This document shows positions 54,290 through 63,025 of a stretch of 64,000 nt of DNA, piece after piece (the stretch's first letter is position 1; the number at the start of each line of letters is the position of its first letter). A model generated the notes under the pieces. That model was not told the origin of the DNA, did no database searches, and saw only the letters and a list, made by a program, of their open reading frames with translations. The position numbers were made by a program, and so were the translations under genes. The stretch spans positions 124,001 through 188,000 of the forward strand of contig JAGLED010000001.1 in assembly GCA_023145215.1 (NCBI GenBank), given 5' to 3'. This stretch comes from Rhodospirillales bacterium. GTDB taxonomy: Bacteria; Pseudomonadota; Alphaproteobacteria; Rhodospirillales; Casp-alpha2.

Positions 54290-54754
54290 TCAGGCGGCGC
54301 GGGTTTCCTGCGCCTCGGTCATGATTGCATAAAGTGCATCGGTCTCGTTCGTGCCGCGAAGCTTGTCGCAGACATCATGATCGCGCAAAAGCCGCGAAAC
54401 GCGGGCGAGTGCCTTGAGATGATCGGCGCCTGCTTCTTCCGGCGCCAGAAGCACGAAAATAAGATCTACCGGCCGGTCGTCGATCGACTGGAAGTCGACC
54501 GGCTTTTCCAGCCGCGCGAATACCCCGTAGAGACGGTCCAACTCGGCGAGCTTGCCGTGCGGAATAGCGATCCCGGAACCGACGCCGGTCGTACCAAGCC
54601 GTTCGCGGTCCATCAGTACGCCGAAGATTTTTCGTTCGTCCAAGCCGGTCACGTCGGCGGCCTTGCGGGCCAGCTCCTGCAGCGCCTGCTTCTTGCTGGT
54701 CGCGCGGAGATTGGCAACAATGCTGCCGCTGTCTAGGAGATCACTGAGTTCCAT
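54290..54754 (-). CDS. ptsN: Nitrogen regulatory PTS enzyme IIA (EIIANtr)
   Basis: A 154-residue EIIA domain. The phosphorylated His is His66 in GIAIPHGKL. The family signatures ALQELARKAADVTGLD and HLKALARVSRLLRD are present. It receives phosphate from NPr and EINtr and regulates potassium transport and nitrogen or cell-cycle signalling. The gene follows hpf in the rpoN-hpf-ptsN order, classical for proteobacteria. The gene for NPr is not in this window. Confidence 0.95.
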   Translation of the reverse strand: MELSDLLDSGSIVANLRATSKKQALQELARKAADVTGLDERKIFGVLMDRERLGTTGVGSGIAIPHGKLAELDRLYGVFARLEKPVDFQSIDDRPVDLIFVLLAPEEAGADHLKALARVSRLLRDHDVCDKLRGTNETDALYAIMTEAQETRAA

Positions 54755-54817
54755 CGTCTCGTCCTGTCCAACACTGGCTTTTAATTCGTCCGACCCGTTT
54801 CAGGCCGTTGATTGCTT

Positions 54818-55402
54818 CTAGTCGGTCGCGCCACTCGGCGACGGGTCGATCCAGCCTATGTTGCCGTCCTTTCTGTGGTAGACGACGCTCAAGGCATTGG
54901 TCTTCGAGTTGCGGAACATGAGAACCGGCAAATCCGCCAGATCCATGTGCATCACCGCTTCACTCACGGTCAGGGTCGCGATGTCGGTCTGCATTTCGGC
55001 GACAATGACCGGCTGGGCGTCGACTTCGACCTCATCGTCACTATCGCCGCCCTGAATAACATACTGCTGCGCGCTGACGACGTCGTCGTTCGCTGCGCGG
55101 CGGCGCTGATCGTCAACCAACCGGCGTTTGTAGCGGCGCAGTTGCTTGGCAATCCGCTCAAGGGCGGCATCGAAAGCCGGATACGCTTCAGCCGCCTCGC
55201 CACGGCCCTGAACCACAAGCCCACGCGGTCCCGGATGTACGGAAATCACCACGTGCATCATGGGTCCTTCGCGCGACACCGTAACGTGGGCGTCGATCGC
55301 CTGATCGAAATATTTGGTTACCGAGTCGGTGAGTTGTTCTTCAGCATACGTACGAAACGCGTCGCCAACGTCAACGTGCTTACCGGAAACGGAAATTTCC
55401 AT
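54818..55402 (-). CDS. hpf: Ribosome hibernation promoting factor, long form
   Basis: A 194-residue protein that converts idle ribosomes to 100S dimers. The N-terminal S30AE domain (MEISVSGKHVDVGDAFRTYAEEQ to about residue 100) binds the decoding region. The C-terminal dimerisation domain (about 135-190, EAVMHMDLADLPVLMFRNSKTNALSVVYHRKDGNIGWI) is the mark of the long form. Encoded between rpoN and ptsN. Confidence 0.95.
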   Translation of the reverse strand: MEISVSGKHVDVGDAFRTYAEEQLTDSVTKYFDQAIDAHVTVSREGPMMHVVISVHPGPRGLVVQGRGEAAEAYPAFDAALERIAKQLRRYKRRLVDDQRRRAANDDVVSAQQYVIQGGDSDDEVEVDAQPVIVAEMQTDIATLTVSEAVMHMDLADLPVLMFRNSKTNALSVVYHRKDGNIGWIDPSPSGATD

Positions 55403-55503
55403 GTCGGGTCTAGGCCTTTAAGTGATTGATTTTTAATGCTTCTCTTAGCCCGTCTTCGGCATGGAGCCGTTTGCCCCATTCCCCCTTTGCTGACGGTGGG
55501 CGG

Positions 55504-55532
55504 ACCCTAGTGAGAAGGTTCCGCGAAGTCAA
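55504..55532 (-). promoter_or_regulatory. Promoter candidate for hpf-ptsN
   Basis: On the minus strand, TTGACT (55527-55532), a 17-base spacer and TAGGGT (55504-55509). The -35 is close to consensus; the -10 is moderate. It gives hpf its own transcript within the 228-bp gap after rpoN, apart from any readthrough. The rest of that gap holds an inverted repeat GATGAC-N7-GTCATC (55568-55586) and nothing else I can assign. Confidence 0.45.
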
Positions 55533-55630
55533 TACGCGAAGCTGCAACATGGTTTGATCATACTTCGGATGACGCCAAATGTCATCAAAAGGAATCTCCG
55601 GCACGGTCCCAAAACGGACCTATTAAGGGG

Positions 55631-57121
55631 TTATTTCGGCGGTGCTTTTTGACGGCGCCGCTCCACGGAAGAGCCAATTCGCATGGCTTCGCGGTATTTG
55701 GCGACCGTACGACGGGCGATGTCATAACCATCGTCGACAAGCAGTTTCACCAACTTGTCATCCGAAAGGATCTTTTTTGGATCTTCCGCGTCGATCAGTT
55801 CCTTGATGCGATGGCGCACTGCTTCCGCCGAATGGGCTTCACCACCGTCCGTTGCACCGATAGAAGACGAGAAAAAGTACTTCAGTTCGAAAATGCCGCG
55901 TGGCGTCACCATATATTTGTTCGACGTTACCCGGCTGACGGTGCTTTCATGCATCTCGATCTCATCGGCCACGTCGCGCAGCACCATCGGCTTCAGATGC
56001 TGCACCCCTTTTTTAAAGAATGCGTCCTGACGCCGGACAATTTCCGACGACACCTTGAGGATCGTCGTCGCGCGCTGGTGAAGTGCGCGCACCAACCAGT
56101 TGGCCGACTGGAACTGCTCGGCCAGGTATTTGCGGTCTTCCTTGCTCATCGGCAGCTTCTGCACTTGCGCGTGATAGCTGTTGTTAACCAGCACGCGCGG
56201 CAGCGTCTCGGCATTGAGTTCAACCAGCCAGCCCCCCTTGGGGTGACGCACCATGAGAACGTCGGGGATAATTGGCTCCGCCGTGTCAGGCGCAAAGGAA
56301 AGTCCCGGCTTGGGATCCAACTCTCGAATTTCCGCAAGCATATCGACGATATCTTCCTGATCGACGCCACATAGATTTGCCAGTTTCGAAAATTCACGCC
56401 CAGCGACGAGATCCAGGTTCTCGACAAATGTCTGCATTGCCGGGTCGAAGCGGTCGCGTTCTTTCAGTTGAAGCGCCATGCATTCGGCGAGATCGCGCGC
56501 AAACACACCCGTGGGCTCGAACCCCTGCAGGATCGCCAACACACGTTCGATGTCTTCGATCTCTGCGCCGAGAATCTCTGCGGCCTCCTCGATCGGCGAT
56601 CCGAGGTAACCGCTGTCCTCCACCTGGTCGATCAGATACGCCGCGATCAATGCGTCTTCGGCTGGAAGGTGCGCCATGCCGAGTTGTTGATCGAGATATG
56701 CCCTGAGTGTTGTGCTCTCCGCCAGCGTCTCTTCGAGCCCGGGCATATCCGGGTCGTAGCCTCCACCCTCGGGCATGGCGGCGAACTGCCCGACCGTGAC
56801 GGAACCGTCCTCGTAGGCGCCACCCAAATCGGCATCGAGATCGCCGACCGTGGTCATCTCCGACTGGGCGGGCTCCCCGAGGCTGAGGTCGTCCAACCCG
56901 GACGGTTCCTCGAACCCGTCTTCGTAATCGTTGTCGCGTTCGGGTGTGTCGGCGGGTCCCTGCTCGTCGCGCTCCAAAAGCGGATTGGTCTCAAGTTCGC
57001 CTTCGACGAATTCACTGAGTTCGAGATTTGAAAGCTGCAGCAGCTTGATCGCCTGCTGCAGTTGCGGCGTCATGACCAGCGACTGACCGAGTCGCTGTTC
57101 GAGACGAGGCGACATTACCAT
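55631..57121 (-). CDS. rpoN: RNA polymerase sigma-54 factor
   Basis: A 496-residue sigma-54. Region I is the glutamine-rich LGQSLVMTPQLQQAIKLLQLSNLEL (residues 10-35). The acidic region II is about residues 50-125. The core-binding region follows, and the C-terminal RpoN box ARRTVAKYRE near residue 477 reads the -24 element. It serves nitrogen, motility and other enhancer-dependent promoters. It lies 21 bases after lptB in the lptCAB-rpoN-hpf-ptsN arrangement. Confidence 0.97.
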   Translation of the reverse strand: MVMSPRLEQRLGQSLVMTPQLQQAIKLLQLSNLELSEFVEGELETNPLLERDEQGPADTPERDNDYEDGFEEPSGLDDLSLGEPAQSEMTTVGDLDADLGGAYEDGSVTVGQFAAMPEGGGYDPDMPGLEETLAESTTLRAYLDQQLGMAHLPAEDALIAAYLIDQVEDSGYLGSPIEEAAEILGAEIEDIERVLAILQGFEPTGVFARDLAECMALQLKERDRFDPAMQTFVENLDLVAGREFSKLANLCGVDQEDIVDMLAEIRELDPKPGLSFAPDTAEPIIPDVLMVRHPKGGWLVELNAETLPRVLVNNSYHAQVQKLPMSKEDRKYLAEQFQSANWLVRALHQRATTILKVSSEIVRRQDAFFKKGVQHLKPMVLRDVADEIEMHESTVSRVTSNKYMVTPRGIFELKYFFSSSIGATDGGEAHSAEAVRHRIKELIDAEDPKKILSDDKLVKLLVDDGYDIARRTVAKYREAMRIGSSVERRRQKAPPK

Positions 57122-57142
57122 CGCTGCCTCCGGCTCATGACG

Positions 57143-57958
57143 TCAGAGAGAGAAACGATCACCCAGATAGACGCGCCTCACGTCCGCATTGCCGACAATA
57201 TCCGACGGCGCCCCCTCCATCAGCATCATCCCGTCGTGAATGATATAAGCGCGGTCGATCACATCGAGCGTTTCACGCACGTTGTGATCGGTGATCAGCA
57301 CGCCTATTCCACGGTCCTTGAGATGCGCCACCAATTCCCGAATGTCGCCGACGGCGATCGGATCGATACCGGCGAACGGTTCGTCGAGAAGCACGAAATG
57401 CGGGTTCGATGCGAGCGCACGCGCGATCTCGACACGGCGCCGCTCACCCCCGGAAAGCGCCAACGCAGGAGCACGCCGAAGATGTGTAATTGAAAACTCC
57501 GCCAGCAGGGCATCAAGGATCGCTTCCCGGCGCTCACGGCTTTTCTCGACGACCTCGAGCACCGCTCGAATATTGTTCTCGACGCTCAGACCACGGAAAA
57601 TAGATGCTTCCTGCGGCAGATAACCGATGCCCATCCGGGCGCGCCGGTACATCGGCAGATCGGTGATGTCGTTGCCGTCCAGAACGATGTTGCCCATGTC
57701 CGGTTGGATAAGGCCGGTGATCATGTAAAAGCAGGTCGTCTTGCCGGCGCCGTTGGGGCCGAGCAAACCGACCACTTCACCCCGGTGGACCTCAAGGCTG
57801 ACACTTCTGACGACGGGGCGCTTCTTGAAGCGCTTGCCGATATTGAGGGCGTAGAGCCCCCGTTCGGACTGCGCCACGAGACGCGGCTTCTTGCGTTTCC
57901 GCGGCTCGCCGCCGCCAGCTGCAAGTTGCCGTCCCATCTGTTCGAAGTCGTCGCTCAT
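57143..57958 (-). CDS. lptB: LPS export ABC transporter ATP-binding protein
   Basis: A 271-residue ATPase that powers extraction of lipopolysaccharide by LptFG. The Walker A is GPNGAGKT at 67-74. The signature LSGGERRRVEIARAL, Walker B FVLLDEPFAGIDPIAV and LptB-typical GIGYLPQEASIFRGLSVENN are complete. About 30 extra residues at the N-terminus (basic, Gly-rich) precede the usual start and may reflect an upstream start call. Its neighbours are lptA (40 bases upstream) and rpoN. Confidence 0.96.
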   Translation of the reverse strand: MSDDFEQMGRQLAAGGGEPRKRKKPRLVAQSERGLYALNIGKRFKKRPVVRSVSLEVHRGEVVGLLGPNGAGKTTCFYMITGLIQPDMGNIVLDGNDITDLPMYRRARMGIGYLPQEASIFRGLSVENNIRAVLEVVEKSRERREAILDALLAEFSITHLRRAPALALSGGERRRVEIARALASNPHFVLLDEPFAGIDPIAVGDIRELVAHLKDRGIGVLITDHNVRETLDVIDRAYIIHDGMMLMEGAPSDIVGNADVRRVYLGDRFSL

Positions 57959-57998
57959 TCCATTCCTCTTGGCCGCCGGCGCTGTGCCCGCACCGTTG

Positions 57999-58850
57999 TC
58001 AGTTGTTGCTGCGGTTGTTGGGGACGAAGCTTCCTTTGACCCGCCCCGAGCCCTGGCCGTCCTGGCACGGAAACAGCTTGCTGATACCGGTGTTCAGATT
58101 GACCTCGGCGCGACAGCCCCGCAGTTCGTTGTCGTCACGGACCAGTCTAACCTGACCGGTCAGGGTAGCGATACCACTTTCCACATTATAGACACCGCGA
58201 TCGCCCGTGGCCGTCTCTCGTTCGGTCCGAATACGCACGTTGTCGTAAGCGTCTACCCGATACACCTTCGTCTTGCCTTGCTGATCGGGCCGCAAGTGCG
58301 CCACCAGCACATCAGCGAAAACACGCTTGTTTTCGCGCGTCGCGACGGCGTTGCCACGCGCGACGGCGAACTTCTTCAGTTCCCAGTATTCGAGCTGCTG
58401 CGTCGCCGTCAGGGTATCCTGCCCCGATACCAATCGCGGCTTTTCACCGTCCACGACCAGCACCTTCTGATCAGCATTATAGATCGCCCGGTCGCCGTAA
58501 GCGGTTTCACTATCGGAGACGATGCGGACGTTGCCGATGGCATCCAGGCGCCAGACTTCGGACTGGCCCGCCGCATTTTCGCGGTAATGCGCGCGCAATT
58601 CGTCGCTCAGAACCTCGACCTCGCCGCGCACCGCGCGGGCGTCTCCGCGGGCGACGAAAAGACTGCCGTCCTGCTGCCACTCGATCCCGTCCTGCGCGTA
58701 GACCTCGATCGGCTGATCGCCCTTCACCCCGCCGAGGCTCAGGCTTTGCGCGGACGTTCCTACCGGCGTCAACATCACAGCGCCAAGAGCAACGGCCGTT
58801 GCCGTTTCCCGAAGGCGCTTTATCGCCAAACCTTTAACCCAATGGGTCAT
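57999..58850 (-). CDS. lptA: LPS export periplasmic protein LptA
   Basis: A 283-residue OstA-like protein. A signal peptide (about residues 1-34, ending SAQ) is followed by the beta-jellyroll (DQPIEVYAQDGIEWQQDGSLFVARGDARAVRGEVEVLSDELRAHYRE), the repeating unit that bridges the periplasm and carries lipopolysaccharide from LptC to LptD. It overlaps lptC by 4 bases. It is longer than Escherichia coli LptA (185 residues), as is common in alphaproteobacteria. Confidence 0.9.
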   Translation of the reverse strand: MTHWVKGLAIKRLRETATAVALGAVMLTPVGTSAQSLSLGGVKGDQPIEVYAQDGIEWQQDGSLFVARGDARAVRGEVEVLSDELRAHYRENAAGQSEVWRLDAIGNVRIVSDSETAYGDRAIYNADQKVLVVDGEKPRLVSGQDTLTATQQLEYWELKKFAVARGNAVATRENKRVFADVLVAHLRPDQQGKTKVYRVDAYDNVRIRTERETATGDRGVYNVESGIATLTGQVRLVRDDNELRGCRAEVNLNTGISKLFPCQDGQGSGRVKGSFVPNNRSNN

Positions 58851-59536
58851 GGATTCTTTTGTCCCGCACCCGGATAAATCACGAGCTTGCTCTTGCCGGT
58901 GAAGTATATTGTCTTGCCCTTGTCAACAAGGCGGAAGCCTTCCGCCTGCAGATTGCCGAACGGCCCTTGCCCGCGTACCGGCTCGTCACCCTCGGCAGAG
59001 CTTGTCTCAAGATCAATCTTCGCTTTCTCGGTTAAGAATTCGTAACCGGTGTCGTGATAGAGCACGACCGACCCCACCAGATCCAGGGTTTCCGCTTCTC
59101 GCCCGTAAATGCCGCGCCGCGCGGTCAGCACCAGCCACGTGCCGTCTTCCAACAAAATATCCGCTTTCGGACTGTCCAATTCGATGACGTTCCCGGCTTC
59201 CGCCAGCCGCCGCGCAATTTCGGCTGTGACCGAATAGGGTTGATTTTCGTCATCAGTGCCGATGTAGCGCGGGTTCAGCATGCTTGGATCGTCGGCCTCC
59301 TTGACGATCAAATCCGCAAAACCGATCCGAAATTTGGCGTCCGAAACCTCGATATGCGGCCATGCCACGATCAACCCGATCAGAAGCAAAGCCGTCGCCG
59401 GCAGCAGGAACTTCATCGCCCGGACGAACCGGGAATAGGACGCCGTATACCGGCGCGGTCCCCGGTCTTCAAAACCGAGATTACCGCCGCGCTTGCGCCC
59501 TTCCAGTTCTAGGCCGTCGTCTGCCGCAGGAGCCAT
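58847..59536 (-). CDS. lptC: LPS export protein LptC
   Basis: A 229-residue bitopic membrane protein. One transmembrane helix at about residues 40-60 (FLLPATALLLIGLIVAWPHI) is followed by the jellyroll domain with PRYIGTDDENQPYSVTAEIARRL, as in alphaproteobacterial LptC (DUF1239-type). It links the inner-membrane LptBFG complex with LptA. It overlaps lptA by 4 bases and lies 28 bases after kdsD. Confidence 0.88.
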   Translation of the reverse strand: MAPAADDGLELEGRKRGGNLGFEDRGPRRYTASYSRFVRAMKFLLPATALLLIGLIVAWPHIEVSDAKFRIGFADLIVKEADDPSMLNPRYIGTDDENQPYSVTAEIARRLAEAGNVIELDSPKADILLEDGTWLVLTARRGIYGREAETLDLVGSVVLYHDTGYEFLTEKAKIDLETSSAEGDEPVRGQGPFGNLQAEGFRLVDKGKTIYFTGKSKLVIYPGAGQKNP

Positions 59537-59564
59537 TATGCCTCTGCCCGCTCAATAAATCCGG

Positions 59565-60557
59565 TCAAGCAACCCCGGCTCTCAGGCAATCATGAATATG
59601 GAGAACCCCGACCGGCTTTTTGTCCGCCACCACGAAAACATTGGTGATCTTGTTTTCGTTCATGAAGTGGAGTGCTTCGCTGGCGAGAATCTCCGGGTGA
59701 ATCGTCTTGGCACCCGTCGTCATCACATCGGCGACCGCCTTCATGGTGAGGTCGTCGCTCATATGGCGCCGCAAATCGCCATCCGTCAGGATTCCTGCGA
59801 GATTTCCGCCGGCATCGGTCACACCGACGCAACCGAACCCTTTGGCCGTCATTTCGATCAGAGCCTCTGACATGACGGTATCACGGGAAATAAGCGGCAA
59901 CTCCGCGCCGCCGTGCATGATGTCGCGCACCTTGAGAAGCCGCCGGCCCAGCTTGCCGCCCGGATGCAACGTGTGGAAATCGTCGCTCGAGAACCCTTTC
60001 CTGGCCAGCAGCGCGACCGCGATCGCATCGCCCAGCGCCAGCATCACGGTCGTCGATGTCGTGGGCGCAAGGCCCATCGGGCAGGCTTCATCGGCTGGCG
60101 GAATGACCAAAGAGGCATCGGCGGCACTTGCCAGGGTACTGCCTTCCCGCCCGGTCATGGATATCAGGGGAATTTCAAAGCGTTTGCAGTAATCGACGAG
60201 ATCCGCAAGTTCCGTCGTCTCACCGGAATTCGATAGCGCAAACACCGCGTCCGCCTGGGTAATCATGCCGAGATCGCCGTGTGACGCTTCCGCCGGATGA
60301 ACAAACAGCGCCGGTGTACCGGTGGAGGCAAGCGTGGACGCGATCTTGCGCGCGACATGACCGCTTTTACCCATGCCGGAGACGACCACACGCCCGGTCA
60401 CCGAGGCCAGGATTCCGATCGCTTGAGCGACGTCGTCGCCGATCGAGTCCGCGAGCGTTCGCAGTCCCTGGATTTCCGTCTCGATGACCTGACGCGCAGC
60501 GTCGATATCGCGCTGGGCTGCACCGTTTTGCATCGTCTCTGCGGGGATTCGGTTCAT
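59565..60557 (-). CDS. kdsD: Arabinose-5-phosphate isomerase (KpsF/GutQ family)
   Basis: A 330-residue enzyme that makes arabinose 5-phosphate, the first precursor of KDO. The N-terminal SIS domain (VVSGMGKSGHVARKIASTLASTGTPALFVHPAEASHGDLG) holds the substrate site. Two CBS domains follow in the C-terminal half. The ATG at 60557 has GGAG six bases upstream. The gene opens the LPS export block with lptC, and it pairs functionally with kdsB elsewhere in the window. Confidence 0.95.
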   Translation of the reverse strand: MNRIPAETMQNGAAQRDIDAARQVIETEIQGLRTLADSIGDDVAQAIGILASVTGRVVVSGMGKSGHVARKIASTLASTGTPALFVHPAEASHGDLGMITQADAVFALSNSGETTELADLVDYCKRFEIPLISMTGREGSTLASAADASLVIPPADEACPMGLAPTTSTTVMLALGDAIAVALLARKGFSSDDFHTLHPGGKLGRRLLKVRDIMHGGAELPLISRDTVMSEALIEMTAKGFGCVGVTDAGGNLAGILTDGDLRRHMSDDLTMKAVADVMTTGAKTIHPEILASEALHFMNENKITNVFVVADKKPVGVLHIHDCLRAGVA

Positions 60558-60644
60558 GAATGCTCCAAAGAACGCGTCCAACCAACGACGCCTGCGTCTA
60601 CAAGTATGCGCTTCGCCGCCGGGCGGTTCAACAGAAGGCCGTCG

Positions 60645-61286
60645 TCAGCTATGGGCAAAAATATCGGATTCCGGCCAGCCGGCAAGGTCGAGATCGGCAC
60701 GCGTCGGGAGAAAATCGAAGCACGCCTGCGCCAGTTCAGTGCGTCCTTCGCGCGCAAGCATGGCCTGCAATTGGTCGCGAATGGCATGCAGATTAAGAAC
60801 ATCCGACGCCGCATAGAGCTGTTGCGCTTCGGTCAGTTCCTCCGACGCCCAATCCGAAGACTGCTGCGCCTTCGAAAGTTCGATCCCGACCAGCTCGCGG
60901 GTCACATCCTTGAGGCCGTGGCGATCGGTATAGGTGCGCACCAGCTTGGAGGCGATCTTGGTGCAGTAGACCGGCGAAATCGTAATGCCCAGCCAACGCT
61001 TCATGATGGCGACATCGAAGCGTGCGAAATGGAAAATCTTGGTGACGGCGGGATCGGTCATCAACGCTTTCAAATTTGGCGCCGAATAATCGTCCGCCGG
61101 CATCTGCACCAGGTGGCAAACCCCATCGCCCGCCGAAAGCTGCACGACGCAAAGTCGATCACGCTGGAGATTGAGGCCCTGCGTTTCGGTATCGACGGCA
61201 ACGGAATCACCAAAATCGATGCCTGCAGGGATGTCACCGCGGTGCACACGCACTTCTGTCGGAGATGAGAAAATCTGACGGCTCAA
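60645..61286 (-). CDS. rnd: Ribonuclease D, short (exonuclease domain only)
   Basis: A 213-residue DEDDy 3'-5' exoribonuclease. The catalytic residues are Asp32 and Glu34 in VDTETQGL, the Asp in FHFARFDVA, and the Tyr and Asp in YAASDVLNL. HRDC domains of the long form are absent; this short type is typical of alphaproteobacteria. It matures tRNA 3' ends. The TTG at 61286 is the only in-frame start and has GGAAGG about nine bases upstream. It lies 41 bases downstream of tRNA-Leu on the same strand with no clear terminator, so it may be co-transcribed with this tRNA. Confidence 0.9.
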   Translation of the reverse strand: MSRQIFSSPTEVRVHRGDIPAGIDFGDSVAVDTETQGLNLQRDRLCVVQLSAGDGVCHLVQMPADDYSAPNLKALMTDPAVTKIFHFARFDVAIMKRWLGITISPVYCTKIASKLVRTYTDRHGLKDVTRELVGIELSKAQQSSDWASEELTEAQQLYAASDVLNLHAIRDQLQAMLAREGRTELAQACFDFLPTRADLDLAGWPESDIFAHS

Positions 61287-61327
61287 GCGACTACCTTCCG
61301 TCCTTTTGCCGCGAGGCGGGAGGGTGA

Positions 61328-61414
<87 letters not shown>

Positions 61415-61448
61415 TCCTGCGCGCGCTTGAACGCGCGTCGGAGTGGAG

Positions 61449-61477
61449 GGATTAGTCCTCAGAAGGCACCTTGTCAA
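61449..61477 (-). promoter_or_regulatory. Promoter candidate for tRNA-Leu
   Basis: On the minus strand a perfect -35 TTGACA (61472-61477), a 17-base spacer, and TAATCC (61449-61454). The start would be about 30 bases before the tRNA. Confidence 0.5.
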
Positions 61478-61593
61478 TATCAAGTCGCTCCCATTCCTGA
61501 CGAATTGCCGAAAGGCCCGGTTGACCACGCTCAAAGCACGGTATAAGCCATATTAACCCGTAGTTTTTCCGATTGTGCAACAGAGGTGCAAAC

Positions 61594-62616
61594 ATGGCCA
61601 TTCGCACGCAACGGCGCATTATTACCGTGTTCGGTGCCTCAGGCTTCATTGGCCGTCACCTGGTCCGCCGCCTCGCCAAGGATGGCTGGATCGTTCGCGC
61701 CGCCTGCCGGGATCCGGAAAAGGGACACTATCTGCGCACCATGGGCGATGTCGGCCAAGTGATCCCATGGGGCGCCGACGTCAAGGATGCGAAAAGCGTG
61801 CGCGTCGCCCTTGAGGACGCGGACGCCGTCGTAAATCTGGTCGGCATTCTTTATGAAAGCGGAAGTACCACGTTCAAGGCGATCCATGCCGATGCTGCAA
61901 AACTGATTGCCGAGACGGCTGCCAACTTGGGGATCAAGCGGTTCGTGCAAATGTCGGCACTGGGTGCGGATAAGAATGCCGCGGCCGAGTATGCCCGCAC
62001 CAAGGCAATGGGAGAGGACGCCGTTCTGGCCGCCTTGCCGTCCGCGCGGATCGTCCGACCGAGCGTCGTATTCGGCCCTGAAGACAATTTCTTCAACACG
62101 TTCGCGGGAATTTGCCGAATTTCCCCCTTTCTGCCGGTTTTCGGCGCGCCGACCTTTCCCGACGTCAATGCGGGCGGCGGCAAGGCATTCGGGATCAATT
62201 TCCTGGGCGACGGCGGGCCGAAATTCCAGCCGGTCTATGTCGGCGACGTCGCCGACGCTATCGTCAAATGTCTGAATGACGATAGTACGGCGGGCAAGGT
62301 CTTCGAACTTGCGGGCCCCGCCGTCTATTCGTTCGCCGATCTGATGCGCCTTGTTCTTAAATCCACGAGCCGTAAACGGCTGTTGGTGCCGGCGCCTTTC
62401 TGGCTGCTCGAACTCAAGGCGTTTTTCCTCGAGAAGCTGCCCAAGCCGTTGCTGACCAGAGATCAAGTTAAGCTGATGCAGACGGATAACGTTCTCAGCG
62501 GAGAAAAGCCCAGCCTTGCAGATCTCGGCATCGCACCGACACCGGCTGAAGCGGTATTGCCGTCATATCTCCGCCGCTACCGCACGCCGCTGGCACAGGC
62601 GCGTACGACCGGCTGA
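61594..62616 (+). CDS. NDUFA9-like complex I-associated NAD(P)H-binding protein
   Basis: A 340-residue atypical short-chain dehydrogenase of the NDUFA9 / NAD-dependent epimerase family. The N-terminal Rossmann motif is TVFGASGFIGRHLVRRL (residues 11-27). The FVQMSALGADKNAAAEYARTKAMGEDAV stretch is typical of the NDUFA9 group, which is an accessory subunit of complex I in alphaproteobacteria and mitochondria. The catalytic YxxxK is partly kept (YARTK). The ATG at 61594 has AGAGGT upstream. It may equally be a free NADPH-binding protein. It is divergent from tRNA-Leu. Confidence 0.87.
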   Translation: MAIRTQRRIITVFGASGFIGRHLVRRLAKDGWIVRAACRDPEKGHYLRTMGDVGQVIPWGADVKDAKSVRVALEDADAVVNLVGILYESGSTTFKAIHADAAKLIAETAANLGIKRFVQMSALGADKNAAAEYARTKAMGEDAVLAALPSARIVRPSVVFGPEDNFFNTFAGICRISPFLPVFGAPTFPDVNAGGGKAFGINFLGDGGPKFQPVYVGDVADAIVKCLNDDSTAGKVFELAGPAVYSFADLMRLVLKSTSRKRLLVPAPFWLLELKAFFLEKLPKPLLTRDQVKLMQTDNVLSGEKPSLADLGIAPTPAEAVLPSYLRRYRTPLAQARTTG

Positions 62617-62620
62617 TTCA

Positions 62621-62644
62621 ACTGATCAAAGATCAGTATTTTGG
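62621..62644 (+). terminator. Intrinsic terminator after the NDUFA9-like gene
   Basis: ACTGATC and GATCAGT form a perfect 7-bp stem with an AAA loop, followed by ATTTT. It overlaps the end of the convergent MarR gene. Confidence 0.65.
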
Positions 62645-63013
62645 CGGCAGGCCGCTGGCATCGCCGTCAACGGCATCTTTCGCGGCCGCGACAATCAACT
62701 CGCCGAATTCCCTCAGAAATACCGACCCTTTCACGGTTCTCTGCAGCAAGACGCTGCGCCGGTCTTCGGGGTCCGTCTTGCGCCGGACCAGATCGAGTTC
62801 TCCCAGCCGATCCACGGCGCGTGTGATCACCGGCTTGGTCACGTTGAGTTGTTGCGCCAACCCCCTGACGGTGTGCGGCGGCGGCATCAGGTAGACCGTC
62901 AGAAGCACCGACATCTGCCGGGCGGACAGATCGGGCGCATCGCGGCGGACGCTGGTGACGATCGCGCGCCGCCAGATGTCCAACGCCTGTAGATCACTCA
63001 ACGAGAGACTCAT
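62633..63013 (-). CDS. MarR-family transcriptional regulator
   Basis: A 126-residue winged-helix regulator. The recognition region is VRGLAQQLNVTKPVITRAVDRLGELDLVRRKTDPEDRRSVLLQRT (about residues 48-92), with the DPxDRR wing. It is smaller than typical MarR (about 140 residues). It lies 12 bases downstream of the partial M17 aminopeptidase gene on the same strand, with no evident target otherwise. Confidence 0.88.
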   Translation of the reverse strand: MSLSLSDLQALDIWRRAIVTSVRRDAPDLSARQMSVLLTVYLMPPPHTVRGLAQQLNVTKPVITRAVDRLGELDLVRRKTDPEDRRSVLLQRTVKGSVFLREFGELIVAAAKDAVDGDASGLPPKY

Positions 63014-63025
63014 GCCTCATCGTCC

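Noticed and set aside
55410-55604. A 64-codon minus-strand ORF between rpoN and hpf
   Set aside because: It has no convincing RBS, uses a GTG start, and overlaps the hpf promoter candidate. The region is better read as a regulatory gap.
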